A stretch of DNA of 18,399 nucleotides from Bacteroidales bacterium M3 (GCA_001689445.1 LUJN01000026.1:1-18399); one strand, 5' to 3'; shown: positions 7,277 to 14,729, counted from the stretch's first letter. A program made the numbers and translations. The notes: generated by a model not told the origin, from the sequence alone.

Positions 7277-10200
7277 ATGAAACGCCTTACAATATTGATG
7301 TTCACCGTCATGGCGTGCCAACTCGCCGCCATGGCGCAGGGGACGCTGCGGTATTGGTTTGACCGCTCGGAGACGATAGCCACCGCGACCGTCACCGAGG
7401 GGGAGCAACCGCTGCTGCTCGACGCCTCGCCGCTCGATGCGACGCTGCATAGCGTCACGGTGCAGGTGGGCGACAAGGAGGGGACGTGGAGCGTGCCCGT
7501 GTCGGCATGGTTCAGCCGCACCCCCTCGACAGCTGCAATGACGCAGTACACATGGTTTGACCAAGACACGCAGCTCACATCCCACGCCGGAGGGTCGCTA
7601 CGCGACGCAATCGACATATCCGCGCTCGCCGACGGATTCCATACCCTCAACTATGTCGCCGTCACAGGCAACATAGTCTCCGCGCCCCGCAGCGCGATGT
7701 TCCTCAAAGCCCCGTGGATAAGCGAGGAGAGCATCCACAGGCTCAAGTGCTATGCCCTGGTCGACCGCATGGAAGCCTCGCAATATCCATGCACCATCGT
7801 CAGCGGCGCGGCGCATATCGAGCTTGACGTGGCCACTTTGGCCGAGGGGCTGCACAGTGTCACGGTGATAATGGCCGACCCCGAGAGCGGCGTCGTATCG
7901 CAGGCTCGCTCGGCCTACTTCCTGAAGCTCCCGATGGGTGGCAACGGCATCAAGCGTTACACCTACTGGGTCAACGACGACCACGACAATGCCGTGACCG
8001 TCGAGCTGGAGACCCCGCAGACCCCCTACAGCCTCGTATCGCTGTTGGAGATAGGCAGTTACCCGCTGAGGTCATCATCATTTGTCCTCGCCATCGAGCA
8101 GGGCAATCCCGTGGTGTATGCCCGCAATGACTTCAATATCCTCTTTGTTGACGCCGCATCGCGCATGTCGGGCAACTCGACGCCCTTTACCGACACCCGG
8201 GTAAGCCAAAAGCCGGAGAATGTGCGCCAATTAGTGTCGGGCAAACGGGAGAAGGTCGGCACGATAGGGGAGAACGAGATACGATGGTACAGGCTCGACG
8301 CCACCATAGGCGACTCGCTCGTGCTTGCTGCAAGCAGCGCGTGCACCGTCGACCTGTTCTCCCCCACGGGCAAGCGGCTGATGTCGCGGAGCGGCATAGA
8401 CGCCACCACCGCGACAGGTATCCATACACGCGAGGAGGGGGTGCACTATGTGGCCGTGCATGACCCACACTGGAACTCCTCCATCGAACTCGACTACACA
8501 CTGATTGATCGCTATGCCGTGCTTGAGCACACCCCCGCCTCGTCGGCTCGGGGCGACATGGTGAGCGTGCATCTCACCGGCAACGGCTTCGAGCATTTGA
8601 AGGGGCTACAGCTTGTCGCGACCGACGGCACGGTCATCCCCGGGACGCTCTCGGTCGAGGACCACGCCACGGCGGCGGGAATGTTCAACCTGTCGACGCT
8701 GCCCGACATGGAGCAGACGTTGGCGATGAACCTGCTGTTTGACGACGGGGAGGAACAGGAAACCCTGACCGTCAAAAACGGGCTGACGGTGCTTGGCGAA
8801 AACAAGGGTGAAGTGACCGTAGAGGTTATCCCCTCGATGCGCATCGGCACACCCTATGAGGTGACGATACGGTTCAAGAACACGGGCAACGTGCCGTTCT
8901 GGGGCATACCGTTCAACCTCGCGCTGCCACGCACGCCGCCAGGATGCAAGCTGCAATTCCGCAACTTTCTGCCCTACGTGAAGTGGGACGAGCGGGAGAA
9001 ATACCCGATGCCATATTTCACACCCAACCTGCTCGACACGGGCGACTACGGATTCCTGTTCCCGATGATATTGCCATATATCGGGGCATACGAGGAAATC
9101 AACCTCACCATAGGTCTTATATCGCCGCCCCAACACACGATACGCCTGTATGCCTGGGCCGGTGAGCCGTGGAGCGAGGAGTTCAAGCGGCTAAGCTCGC
9201 CCGACCACAGTCTTGAGGAGTACCGCAAGCCGCAGTCCAACTTCCTGACTGCCGCCAAACTCTGCCTGTGGAACGCCATCGAGAAAGACCCCACCCTTGA
9301 GGATTGGCTAACCGGGAACGAGGAACGCCCGGACAAGAGCCTGAAATGGGAACGACTCCACCGTATGGGCAATCTCGCGGATACAAATGCCACCCTCGCC
9401 GAGCAGACAGGACGCACGATGGGCGGCATCATCAACGGTGCACGTCTGCAAAACCTCGAGGCTTACGGCATAGACCTTAGCGACGAGACCTACAGCTCGC
9501 TCGCGGCCTATCAGAACGACCTGAAGAAGAATATGCCCCATCCCGCGTCCATCGCCGCCGAGGCGTTGAATATGGGGGATGCATATGCCCTTGCCGAAGG
9601 GTATATGAACAACTGCGCATCGTCTCCAGTCCCAATGCCCGATCCTACCGACGTGGAGTGCCTGCAAGAGGGCGACCCCAACGACATAGCCGGCTACAAG
9701 GCGGAGTCGGGCTCGGAATATATCGGCCTGGATGTCGAGAAGTTGAGCTACTCCATCGAGTTTGAGAACTCGCCGGAGATAGCCAATGCCCCGGCCCACA
9801 ACATAGTGGTGACCGACCGTCTCGACCCGAAGATATTTGACCTGTCGACGTTCCGCGCCACGATGGTGACGTTTGCCGACAAGGAACTGACGCTCGACTC
9901 CGAAGGGTCATATGCCGGGACTGTCGACATGCGTCCCGCCGTCAATGCCATTGCCGAGGTGAAGATGTCGCTCGACCGCAAGACAGGAGAGGTGACATGG
10001 AGCATCGACGCGCTCGACCCGCTGACGCTCGCTCCGACCGACCACTACATGCAGGGCATCCTGCCTGTCAACAACGACGGCAACGGGACCGGCACGGTGA
10101 ACTTTGAAATCGCCCTGCGTCACGGGCTGCAGGATGGCGTGACGGTCGACAACTCGGCCTCGATAGTCTTCGGGCGCAACGAGGCTATCGAGACCCCGAC

Positions 10201-10654
10201 GTGGCACAATGTCACCGACTATGTGCGCCCCGTCAGCTATGTGGCAGACATGGTGGCGGTGTCAGAAAATGAGATTGAGATGCAGTTTGCCTCGGTCGAT
10301 GAAGGCTCGGGCCTGTGGTACTATGACCTCTATTGCCGCTTGGGCGAGGATGGGGAATGGTTCCCGATAGCCACACGCCTTGACGGCACATCCTACCGCA
10401 TGGAGGTGGAGGATGGCGTGATGTACAGCTTCTGCACAGTCGCCACCGACCGTGCCGGCAACCGCGAGCAGAAAGAACTCGCCCCCGAGTACAGCTATCA
10501 GGACAACCGCATCCTGTCGGGCATCACCGAGATAAGCGCCGACACCCCGCTGCGCCGCTCCGACAAGCTCTATGACCTGCTTGGACGCCGCGTCAAGGGG
10601 ACGCCCTCGCCGGGCATCTACCTGCTGAAAGGAAAGAAGATTATTATCCGCTAA
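7277..10654 (+). CDS. Large T9SS-secreted multidomain surface protein
   Basis: This 1125-residue protein has a signal peptide at residues 1-21. Four degenerate N-terminal units begin LRYWFD (24), TQYTWFD (89), LKCYALVD (156) and IKRYTYWVND (225). Most units include a HSVTV or HTLNYV strand, and the first three end in a short aromatic motif (WFSRTP, MFLKAP, YFLKLP). A beta-rich middle follows (about 310-640), then a conserved segment starting PNDIAGY (about 798) and running to about 960, as often seen before T9SS tails (DUF7619-like, from memory). A fibronectin-like domain covers about 1000-1075. The last 28 residues (LYDLLGRRVKG, then GIYLLKGKKIIIR) are a type A T9SS sorting signal, which PorU would cleave. 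The frame stays open upstream to an ATG at 7226. I chose 7277 because it gives a proper signal peptide and avoids overlap with the preceding gene. Function is unknown; a surface or secreted adhesin is plausible. Confidence 0.85.
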   Translation: MKRLTILMFTVMACQLAAMAQGTLRYWFDRSETIATATVTEGEQPLLLDASPLDATLHSVTVQVGDKEGTWSVPVSAWFSRTPSTAAMTQYTWFDQDTQLTSHAGGSLRDAIDISALADGFHTLNYVAVTGNIVSAPRSAMFLKAPWISEESIHRLKCYALVDRMEASQYPCTIVSGAAHIELDVATLAEGLHSVTVIMADPESGVVSQARSAYFLKLPMGGNGIKRYTYWVNDDHDNAVTVELETPQTPYSLVSLLEIGSYPLRSSSFVLAIEQGNPVVYARNDFNILFVDAASRMSGNSTPFTDTRVSQKPENVRQLVSGKREKVGTIGENEIRWYRLDATIGDSLVLAASSACTVDLFSPTGKRLMSRSGIDATTATGIHTREEGVHYVAVHDPHWNSSIELDYTLIDRYAVLEHTPASSARGDMVSVHLTGNGFEHLKGLQLVATDGTVIPGTLSVEDHATAAGMFNLSTLPDMEQTLAMNLLFDDGEEQETLTVKNGLTVLGENKGEVTVEVIPSMRIGTPYEVTIRFKNTGNVPFWGIPFNLALPRTPPGCKLQFRNFLPYVKWDEREKYPMPYFTPNLLDTGDYGFLFPMILPYIGAYEEINLTIGLISPPQHTIRLYAWAGEPWSEEFKRLSSPDHSLEEYRKPQSNFLTAAKLCLWNAIEKDPTLEDWLTGNEERPDKSLKWERLHRMGNLADTNATLAEQTGRTMGGIINGARLQNLEAYGIDLSDETYSSLAAYQNDLKKNMPHPASIAAEALNMGDAYALAEGYMNNCASSPVPMPDPTDVECLQEGDPNDIAGYKAESGSEYIGLDVEKLSYSIEFENSPEIANAPAHNIVVTDRLDPKIFDLSTFRATMVTFADKELTLDSEGSYAGTVDMRPAVNAIAEVKMSLDRKTGEVTWSIDALDPLTLAPTDHYMQGILPVNNDGNGTGTVNFEIALRHGLQDGVTVDNSASIVFGRNEAIETPTWHNVTDYVRPVSYVADMVAVSENEIEMQFASVDEGSGLWYYDLYCRLGEDGEWFPIATRLDGTSYRMEVEDGVMYSFCTVATDRAGNREQKELAPEYSYQDNRILSGITEISADTPLRRSDKLYDLLGRRVKGTPSPGIYLLKGKKIIIR

Positions 10655-10676
10655 GTACCTCAAACATCCTTGACCG

Positions 10677-10714
10677 ACGCGGGGGCGCATCATCGTGTGC
10701 GCCCCGCGTTTTTT
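10677..10714 (+). terminator. Strong intrinsic terminator
   Basis: ACGCGGGGGCGCA (10677-10689) pairs with TGCGCCCCGCGT (10698-10709) around a short loop, with six T at 10709-10714. It lies 23 bases after the T9SS cargo stop codon. It ends the secretion operon and marks the left edge of the AT-richer six-gene block. Confidence 0.92.
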
Positions 10715-10725
10715 ATGCATTCCCT

Positions 10726-10757
10726 TTTAGAAAGTTGAAAATAAAAGACTATCTTTG
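10726..10757 (+). promoter_or_regulatory. Promoter of the first DUF3791/DUF3990 module
   Basis: TATCTTTG (10750-10757) matches TAnnTTTG. A TTTA at 10726-10729 stands 20 bases upstream as an imperfect first box. The start codon follows after about 27 bases. Confidence 0.65.
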
Positions 10758-10784
10758 TAAAAAGGCATTTGCCCTCTTGACCGA

Positions 10785-11021
10785 ATGACTGTCATGGATA
10801 CCAGGATACTGCAACATAACGATGATATAGCCTATTTCGTTGCATTCTGCATCGAGTCATATAAAACCGCAAACGGAATAAGCGGGGCGGATGCTTCGCG
10901 CATTTTCAGTGAATCGGGCTTAAACGAGTTTCTTGCTGAAAACTTTGAATCCATCCACACCCAAAGTCCCCAATGGATATTGGAGGAAATCAACGAATAT
11001 CTATCAACCCACGGCAAATAA
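10785..11021 (+). CDS. DUF3791-like small protein, module 1 (possible antitoxin)
   Basis: This 78-residue protein resembles DUF3791: AYFVAFCIESYKTANGISG, a central SGLNEFL, then IHTQSPQWILEEINEYL near the end. It shares the pattern F..CI, SG, LHT/IHT and EdL/EEI..Y with the protein at 11875. Members of this family commonly sit directly before DUF3990 genes, and the pairing suggests an antitoxin or partner role, which is inference. It is predicted to be cytoplasmic, with no signal peptide or DNA-binding motif that I can identify. The DUF3990 ATG follows after eight bases. An in-frame ATG at 10794 is an alternative start. Confidence 0.75.
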   Translation: MTVMDTRILQHNDDIAYFVAFCIESYKTANGISGADASRIFSESGLNEFLAENFESIHTQSPQWILEEINEYLSTHGK

Positions 11022-11029
11022 CGACCACC

Positions 11030-11512
11030 ATGAAACTCTATCACGGAAGCATCGAACGAGTTGAAACACCCGAAATACGAGAGCCAAACCGCACACTCGA
11101 CTACGGGGCAGGTTTTTATCTGACATCCTCGCATAAACAGGCCGAGGATTGGGTACGCCGCAAATTCAAGGGCGAAGCAACTCGCGGTTGGGTGAATATT
11201 TACGAATATGACGTTATAGTTGAAGTGGGACTATCCGTCCTTTCGTTTGATGAACCTGATGAACATTGGCTTGATTTCGTAATGGCAAACCGTATGGACA
11301 GATCGTACACCCACAATTACGACATAGTGAAAGGCCCCGTGGCCAATGACCGTGTTTATGCCGCGTTTGCCTTATATGAAGCAGGAATCATCGGCAAACA
11401 AGCACTAATCGCAGAACTTAAAGCCTACAAATTGGTTAATCAAATACTCATACATACCGAGGCCGGCTTGCGAGCCATACACTTCATTAACGCTGAGGAG
11501 ATTGTAAAATGA
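11030..11512 (+). CDS. DUF3990 protein, module 1 (ADP-ribosyltransferase-like, candidate toxin)
   Basis: This 160-residue protein belongs to the DUF3990 family, grouped (from memory) with the ADP-ribosyltransferase superfamily. It opens MKLYHGS (His5, like the H of the H-Y-E PARP/diphtheria-type fold). LDYGAGFYLTS (23-33) has Tyr30 where the second motif falls and is followed by QAEDW. Other blocks shared with the second copy are GWVN.YE (53-59), HWLDFV (79-84) and YDIV.GPVANDRV (97-109). The third catalytic residue is not obvious; N106/D107 in the last block is a candidate. If active it would transfer ADP-ribose from NAD+ to an unknown target. I chose the ATG at 11030 because the family starts at MKLYH. 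A longer frame from 10973 overlaps the preceding gene. It ends in an ATGA overlap with the next gene. Confidence 0.8.
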   Translation: MKLYHGSIERVETPEIREPNRTLDYGAGFYLTSSHKQAEDWVRRKFKGEATRGWVNIYEYDVIVEVGLSVLSFDEPDEHWLDFVMANRMDRSYTHNYDIVKGPVANDRVYAAFALYEAGIIGKQALIAELKAYKLVNQILIHTEAGLRAIHFINAEEIVK

Positions 11513-11730
11513 ATGACAGCAAGATAACGTCCAAAAACCTTTACCTGTTGCTTCCCGGGAAAGTGAGCAAAATGGCCGTGATGTATGCCTCCGACTTTGG
11601 GGTAACCATCACTGAGGCTCTTAACCGCATATATCAATCAGCCACCTATCGTGAGCTTGAAAAGGAGGAGACCAAATTATGGCACTATGGCCCGGTCGCC
11701 TTATATGAAATGTTTCTTGAAAACCACTGA
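11509..11730 (+). CDS. Small third-component protein, module 1 (unknown)
   Basis: This 73-residue protein is not one I recognise by name. It shares its stop/start ATGA (11509-11512) with the DUF3990 gene, so it is translationally coupled. It has the segment FGVTITEALNRIYQS (about 30-44), then a charged helix (ELEKEETKLWHYGP) and a terminal YEMFLENH. The same pattern (FGI..EAT..FYSS, acidic stretch, EEH) appears in the protein at 12557, which sits in the same position in module 2. It is therefore a conserved part of the system rather than a random open frame. It could be a second antitoxin-like or regulatory subunit; no function can be read from the sequence. Confidence 0.7.
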   Translation: MNDSKITSKNLYLLLPGKVSKMAVMYASDFGVTITEALNRIYQSATYRELEKEETKLWHYGPVALYEMFLENH

Positions 11731-11790
11731 CTTTTTCCCGAATCTTACGGCCTATGGCGTTGGGCATTCACAGCGTTATTCAAGGAGATC

Positions 11791-11822
11791 GTTGCATCCA
11801 TCGCACAAAATGGATATATTTG
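11791..11822 (+). promoter_or_regulatory. Promoter of the second DUF3791/DUF3990 module
   Basis: TATATTTG at 11815-11822 fits TAnnTTTG, with GTTG (one mismatch to TTTG) at 11791-11794 and a 20-base spacer. Transcription would begin near 11829, some 46 bases before the start codon. The 144 bases between the two modules hold no gene, so each module can be expressed on its own. Confidence 0.6.
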
Positions 11823-11874
11823 CAAAATATGTAAATTTCATGTCGTCTTAAGCAGCTACATAAAAGAGGATAAT

Positions 11875-12093
11875 ATGGATATAAAGACTTTGGAATTTGT
11901 GACATACTGCATAAGTAAACTTTCGCAATTGCTCAAGTTAAGCCAGCGAGAGGTCTATGAACGCCTTAACAAGTCGGGTATCCTTTACGGGTACATCATA
12001 CCATCATATGATGTGCTGCATACATTCAGCTCCCGCTATCTTATGGAGGACCTTACAGACTATATGAGGGAGAAAGGAGTACTGCCACAATGA
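11875..12093 (+). CDS. DUF3791-like small protein, module 2 (possible antitoxin)
   Basis: This 72-residue protein is related to the one at 10785. It has LEFVTYCISKLSQLL, then SQREVYERLNKSGI, and the family-like DVLHTFSSRYLMEDLTDYM before the end. An AGAGGA purine box nine bases before the ATG supports this start and is unusual in a window that otherwise lacks clear Shine-Dalgarno sites. It shares ATGA (12090-12093) with the following DUF3990 gene, so expression is coupled. The divergence from copy 1 is large (only scattered identical positions), so the two may have distinct specificities. Confidence 0.75.
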   Translation: MDIKTLEFVTYCISKLSQLLKLSQREVYERLNKSGILYGYIIPSYDVLHTFSSRYLMEDLTDYMREKGVLPQ

Positions 12094-12560
12094 AACTATA
12101 TCATTCGTCAGACGTCATGGTTGATAAACCCGATACACTCCACTCTCGCGAGTTTCTCGATTTCGGGAAGGGATTTTATCTCACCTCCATAGAAGACCAA
12201 GCCATAAAATATGCCCAACGGTTTGTCAGACGTCAACGTGACGCCTGGGTAAATACATATGAGTTTGAGATTGATTTATCCCAATGGAAAGTTTGTCATT
12301 TCCATAGCTATGATCGGGAATGGCTCGACTTTGTCTCAAAATGCCGTGCAGGCAATGACAACACTGATTTTGACCTTATTATCGGCGGTATAGCCAACGA
12401 TAAGGTAATACAGACCTTAGACAGGTATTTTATGGGAGAGCTGTCCGATGAAGACACATTGGGACTACTCAGATATGAAAGGCCAAATATCCAATACTGC
12501 ATACGTTCACAACATATGCTAAATGAATGCCTACAGCATATAGAAAGTAGAAAGCTATGA
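12090..12560 (+). CDS. DUF3990 protein, module 2 (ADP-ribosyltransferase-like, candidate toxin)
   Basis: This 156-residue protein is a diverged paralogue of the one at 11030. It keeps MKLYHSS (His5), LDFGKGFYLTS (23-33 region), QA..YAQR, WVN.YE, EWLDFV and the block DFDLIIGGIANDKV. Gly6 of YHGS has become Ser, so activity may differ. The C-terminal half (DRYFMGELSDEDTLGLLRY) is mostly unlike copy 1 (ALYEAGIIGKQALIAELKAY) apart from spacing and hydrophobic pattern. No signal peptide or membrane segment is visible, so it should act inside the cell. It overlaps both neighbours by ATGA. NAD-dependent ADP-ribosylation is inferred only from fold membership. Confidence 0.8.
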   Translation: MKLYHSSDVMVDKPDTLHSREFLDFGKGFYLTSIEDQAIKYAQRFVRRQRDAWVNTYEFEIDLSQWKVCHFHSYDREWLDFVSKCRAGNDNTDFDLIIGGIANDKVIQTLDRYFMGELSDEDTLGLLRYERPNIQYCIRSQHMLNECLQHIESRKL

Positions 12561-12781
12561 GCGAGGAAAGTAAAACAATACTACGGGCAAACAAATGCGC
12601 GGACATTATCCTAGGCATGTGCGAGCTGTTCGGCATAGGTCTTGAAGAAGCTACGGACATCTTTTATAGCTCAGACACATCCGGACTTATAGAGGATGGT
12701 GTTGCCGACCTCCAATGTCGCAGCGACAAATATCTTGCCACTTTAGTATGGGAGGAGCATCAAGAGCGTATTTTGGAGTAA
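12557..12781 (+). CDS. Small third-component protein, module 2 (unknown)
   Basis: This 74-residue protein overlaps the preceding gene by ATGA (12557-12560). It matches the 11509 protein in position, size and pattern: ADIILGMCELFGIGLEEATDIFYSS in two parts, then an acidic stretch (GLIEDGVADLQ) and YLATLVWEEHQ. It is probably all-helical and cytoplasmic. Its stop lies 18 bases from the end of the convergent NlpC/P60 gene, which marks the right edge of the AT-richer block. Function is unknown. Confidence 0.7.
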   Translation: MSEESKTILRANKCADIILGMCELFGIGLEEATDIFYSSDTSGLIEDGVADLQCRSDKYLATLVWEEHQERILE

Positions 12782-12799
12782 TGCCGTAGTAGGAAAGCG

Positions 12800-13366
12800 T
12801 CAGTCGAGGATGCGGCGGGCGCCGATGTAGCGGCGGGAGTAGTAGCCGCCGTCGGGGTAGGAGGTGATGGTGATGCCGGAAGAGTTGGCCGAGTGGATGA
12901 ATTTCATTGTGTTGCGCTCCTTGTCGACGGAGACCACCATGCCGACATGACCGACGGTCTTGCCGCCGCGACGACCGCCGAAAAACACGAGGTCGCCGGG
13001 CTGTAGGTCCTTGTAGCTCACCGACTCGCCCTGCTTGTATTGGTGGCGGGAGGATGCTCCGAGCGTGAAGCCGAAATTCTTGTAGACGTAGCTCGTGAAG
13101 CCCGAGCAGTCAAATCCCTTGGGTCCCTTGCCGCCCGAGCGGTAGCGCGTGCCCATGAACCGCTTGGCAAAGTCTATCATGTCGGGCACGTTGTCGTTGA
13201 CACGCTTTGGCAGCTCAAAGGCTGCGGCGGGTTTCCAAAACTCGCCCTCGTAGGAGTCGGGAAGTATCACGCCCTTGGCATACGATGCCGGAGACTGGGC
13301 TGTTGATGTGGCTATGAATGCAAGGAAAGATATGATGAGAAAGATATATCGTTTGGTTAATTTCAT
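12800..13366 (-). CDS. NlpC/P60-family peptidoglycan endopeptidase
   Basis: This 188-residue secreted peptidase is expected to cut peptide bonds in peptidoglycan stems in the periplasm. A signal peptide (about 1-23, ending STAQ) leads to a short linker, then the NlpC/P60 domain (about 60-188). The catalytic Cys is Cys87 in FDCSGF, the His is His140 in VGHVGMV, and the third polar residue is His158 in FIHSAN. The motif DLQPGDLVFF (120-129) is typical of the family. No lipobox Cys follows the signal peptide, so it is not a Spr-type lipoprotein. It is about 60% GC in sampled lines, unlike the adjoining six-gene block that ends 18 bases away. It is divergent from the cupin gene. Confidence 0.92.
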   Translation of the reverse strand: MKLTKRYIFLIISFLAFIATSTAQSPASYAKGVILPDSYEGEFWKPAAAFELPKRVNDNVPDMIDFAKRFMGTRYRSGGKGPKGFDCSGFTSYVYKNFGFTLGASSRHQYKQGESVSYKDLQPGDLVFFGGRRGGKTVGHVGMVVSVDKERNTMKFIHSANSSGITITSYPDGGYYSRRYIGARRILD

Positions 13367-13407
13367 CTCCGCGTTTAAGTTAAAATTAGGATTAGCTTAA
13401 CGGGACA

Positions 13408-13415
13408 CAAAGTTA
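13408..13415 (-). promoter_or_regulatory. -7 promoter box of the NlpC/P60 gene
   Basis: Read on the minus strand, 13415-13408 is TAACTTTG, a match to TAnnTTTG. Transcription would begin about 35 bases before the ATG at 13366. A TTTG box at standard spacing is not evident. Confidence 0.6.
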
Positions 13416-13507
13416 GCAAATTATGGTCATACATCCTAATCACTCGACTTGCAGCACGCTGATTCTCACATTTATTAATCGGATTTAATGGTATTTAACC
13501 GTATGCT

Positions 13508-13540
13508 TTTAGCTGCTGTAAAGCCTATGCCATATTTTTG
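13508..13540 (+). promoter_or_regulatory. Promoter of the cupin gene
   Basis: TATTTTTG (13533-13540) matches TAnnTTTG, with TTTA at 13508-13511 and a 21-base spacer. The leader to the cupin ATG would be about 28 bases. Together with the minus-strand box at 13408-13415 it accounts for the 208-base divergent gap. Confidence 0.6.
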
Positions 13541-13574
13541 TGTTAAAAATCAAACCCAATAGCATCTCATTGAT

Positions 13575-13892
13575 ATGACAGACGAATTTCTTACGCCTCC
13601 GGCCCATGTCAACTTCAAGGCCAAAAGGCTGTTCGGTCACGTAGGTACAGTGATCGACGGAGCAATCGCATACATTGAAAAGAGGGGTGGCGGCCCCACG
13701 ACACCACATTCCCACCCTCACGACCATCTATTTATTATCGTAAAGGGTGCGATAAGTGTCGAATATGCCGACGGGGAGATAGTCACGGCAAAGGAGAATG
13801 AAGCCATAACAGTGACAGGACAACGCTCCCACTCGGTATGGAACGCCGGAGATGACACCGCCATAGTTGCAGGTCTCACAGTAGGACATTAG
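13575..13892 (+). CDS. Small single-domain cupin protein
   Basis: This 105-residue protein has a single cupin_2-type barrel. Motif 1 is TTPHSHPHDHLFIIVKG, with His45, His47 and His51 (HxHx3H, a His where many cupins have Glu), followed by Gly58. Motif 2 is RSHSVWN, with His86 and Asn90 (Hx3N). These residues normally bind one metal ion. No signal peptide is seen, so it is cytoplasmic. Such small cupins may be metal-dependent enzymes or ligand-binding proteins, and nothing nearby identifies the substrate. The gene has its own promoter and is divergent from the NlpC/P60 gene. Confidence 0.85.
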   Translation: MTDEFLTPPAHVNFKAKRLFGHVGTVIDGAIAYIEKRGGGPTTPHSHPHDHLFIIVKGAISVEYADGEIVTAKENEAITVTGQRSHSVWNAGDDTAIVAGLTVGH

Positions 13893-13936
13893 CGCAAATA
13901 ATGTAGAGCAAGGCGGGAGGTTTGGGAAAAATTTGG

Positions 13937-13944
13937 TAAGTTTG
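13937..13944 (+). promoter_or_regulatory. -7 promoter box of the lysozyme-like gene
   Basis: TAAGTTTG (13937-13944) fits TAnnTTTG and gives a leader of about 41 bases. It is preceded by TTGGGAAAAAT (13922-13932), the same element as before the box at 5844. Confidence 0.6.
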
Positions 13945-13991
13945 TAGTTGGCAACACGACCATAATTTAGGGCCGGGGGTTGCCGTGAAGG

Positions 13992-14729
13992 ATGAAAAGT
14001 GTAAGAGCCAAGGTCATAACCGCAGCGGTGATTGCCGCCGTAGCCGCCACGCTGGCAGCGGGGCTGTATCTTGTCTATGGCCGGGAGCGTGGCAACCACG
14101 GGGTGAAGCTCGACACGGCGCGATTCCCGATAAGGGGGATAGACATATCGGCGCACAACGGCACAATCGACTTTGACAAGGTGGCCGATGACGACATCGA
14201 GTTTGTGCTGATAAAGGCCACCGAGGGGGCGACATTCAAGGACAGCCGATTTCACGACAACTACCGCCGGGCACGCGACGCCGGGCTAAGGCTCGGGGCC
14301 TATCACTTCTTCCGCTTTGACGTGGACGGCGAGATGCAGGGACTGAACTTCGTCCACTCCGTCAGGGGCAAGCGTCTTGACCTGCCGCTCATCATCGACA
14401 TCGAGGAGTACAACAACGCCCGCAATGTGCCCACCGACACCATCATCTCACGGCTCGGCCGGATGCTGTCACATGTCGAGAAAGAGGGATACCGGGTGAT
14501 GCTCTATACCAACAAGAACGGGCTAAACCGCTTCCTGCGCGGGCGGTTTGGCGGATATCCGCTGTGGATATGCTCGTTCACCGACCCGCCAATAGCGGGG
14601 GAGGGGAGATGGACCATGTGGCAGTACAGCCACTGGGGGCGCGTGGAGGGGTGCAACGGCGTGGTGGACCTTAACACGTTCAACGGCGACAGCGCGGCAT
14701 GGCAACGCCACATCGCCATAACGCAATAA
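13992..14729 (+). CDS. GH25 lysozyme-like muramidase, membrane-anchored or secreted
   Basis: This 245-residue protein is a glycoside hydrolase family 25 (Chalaropsis-type) enzyme, expected to cleave the N-acetylmuramic acid to N-acetylglucosamine bond in peptidoglycan. A hydrophobic N-terminal segment (about 7-29) acts as signal anchor or signal peptide. The GH25 domain starts at GIDISAHNG (49-57, Asp51) and continues through VLIKATEGATFKD (72-84) and GAYHFF (102-107). LPLIIDIEE (131-139) holds the catalytic pair Asp136 and Glu138. The end has MWQYS (209-213) and VDLNTFNG (225-232), as usual for the family, so it looks intact. The porU-like gene follows after 63 bases and may be co-transcribed. 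The NlpC/P60 peptidase nearby also acts on cell wall. Confidence 0.9.
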   Translation: MKSVRAKVITAAVIAAVAATLAAGLYLVYGRERGNHGVKLDTARFPIRGIDISAHNGTIDFDKVADDDIEFVLIKATEGATFKDSRFHDNYRRARDAGLRLGAYHFFRFDVDGEMQGLNFVHSVRGKRLDLPLIIDIEEYNNARNVPTDTIISRLGRMLSHVEKEGYRVMLYTNKNGLNRFLRGRFGGYPLWICSFTDPPIAGEGRWTMWQYSHWGRVEGCNGVVDLNTFNGDSAAWQRHIAITQ

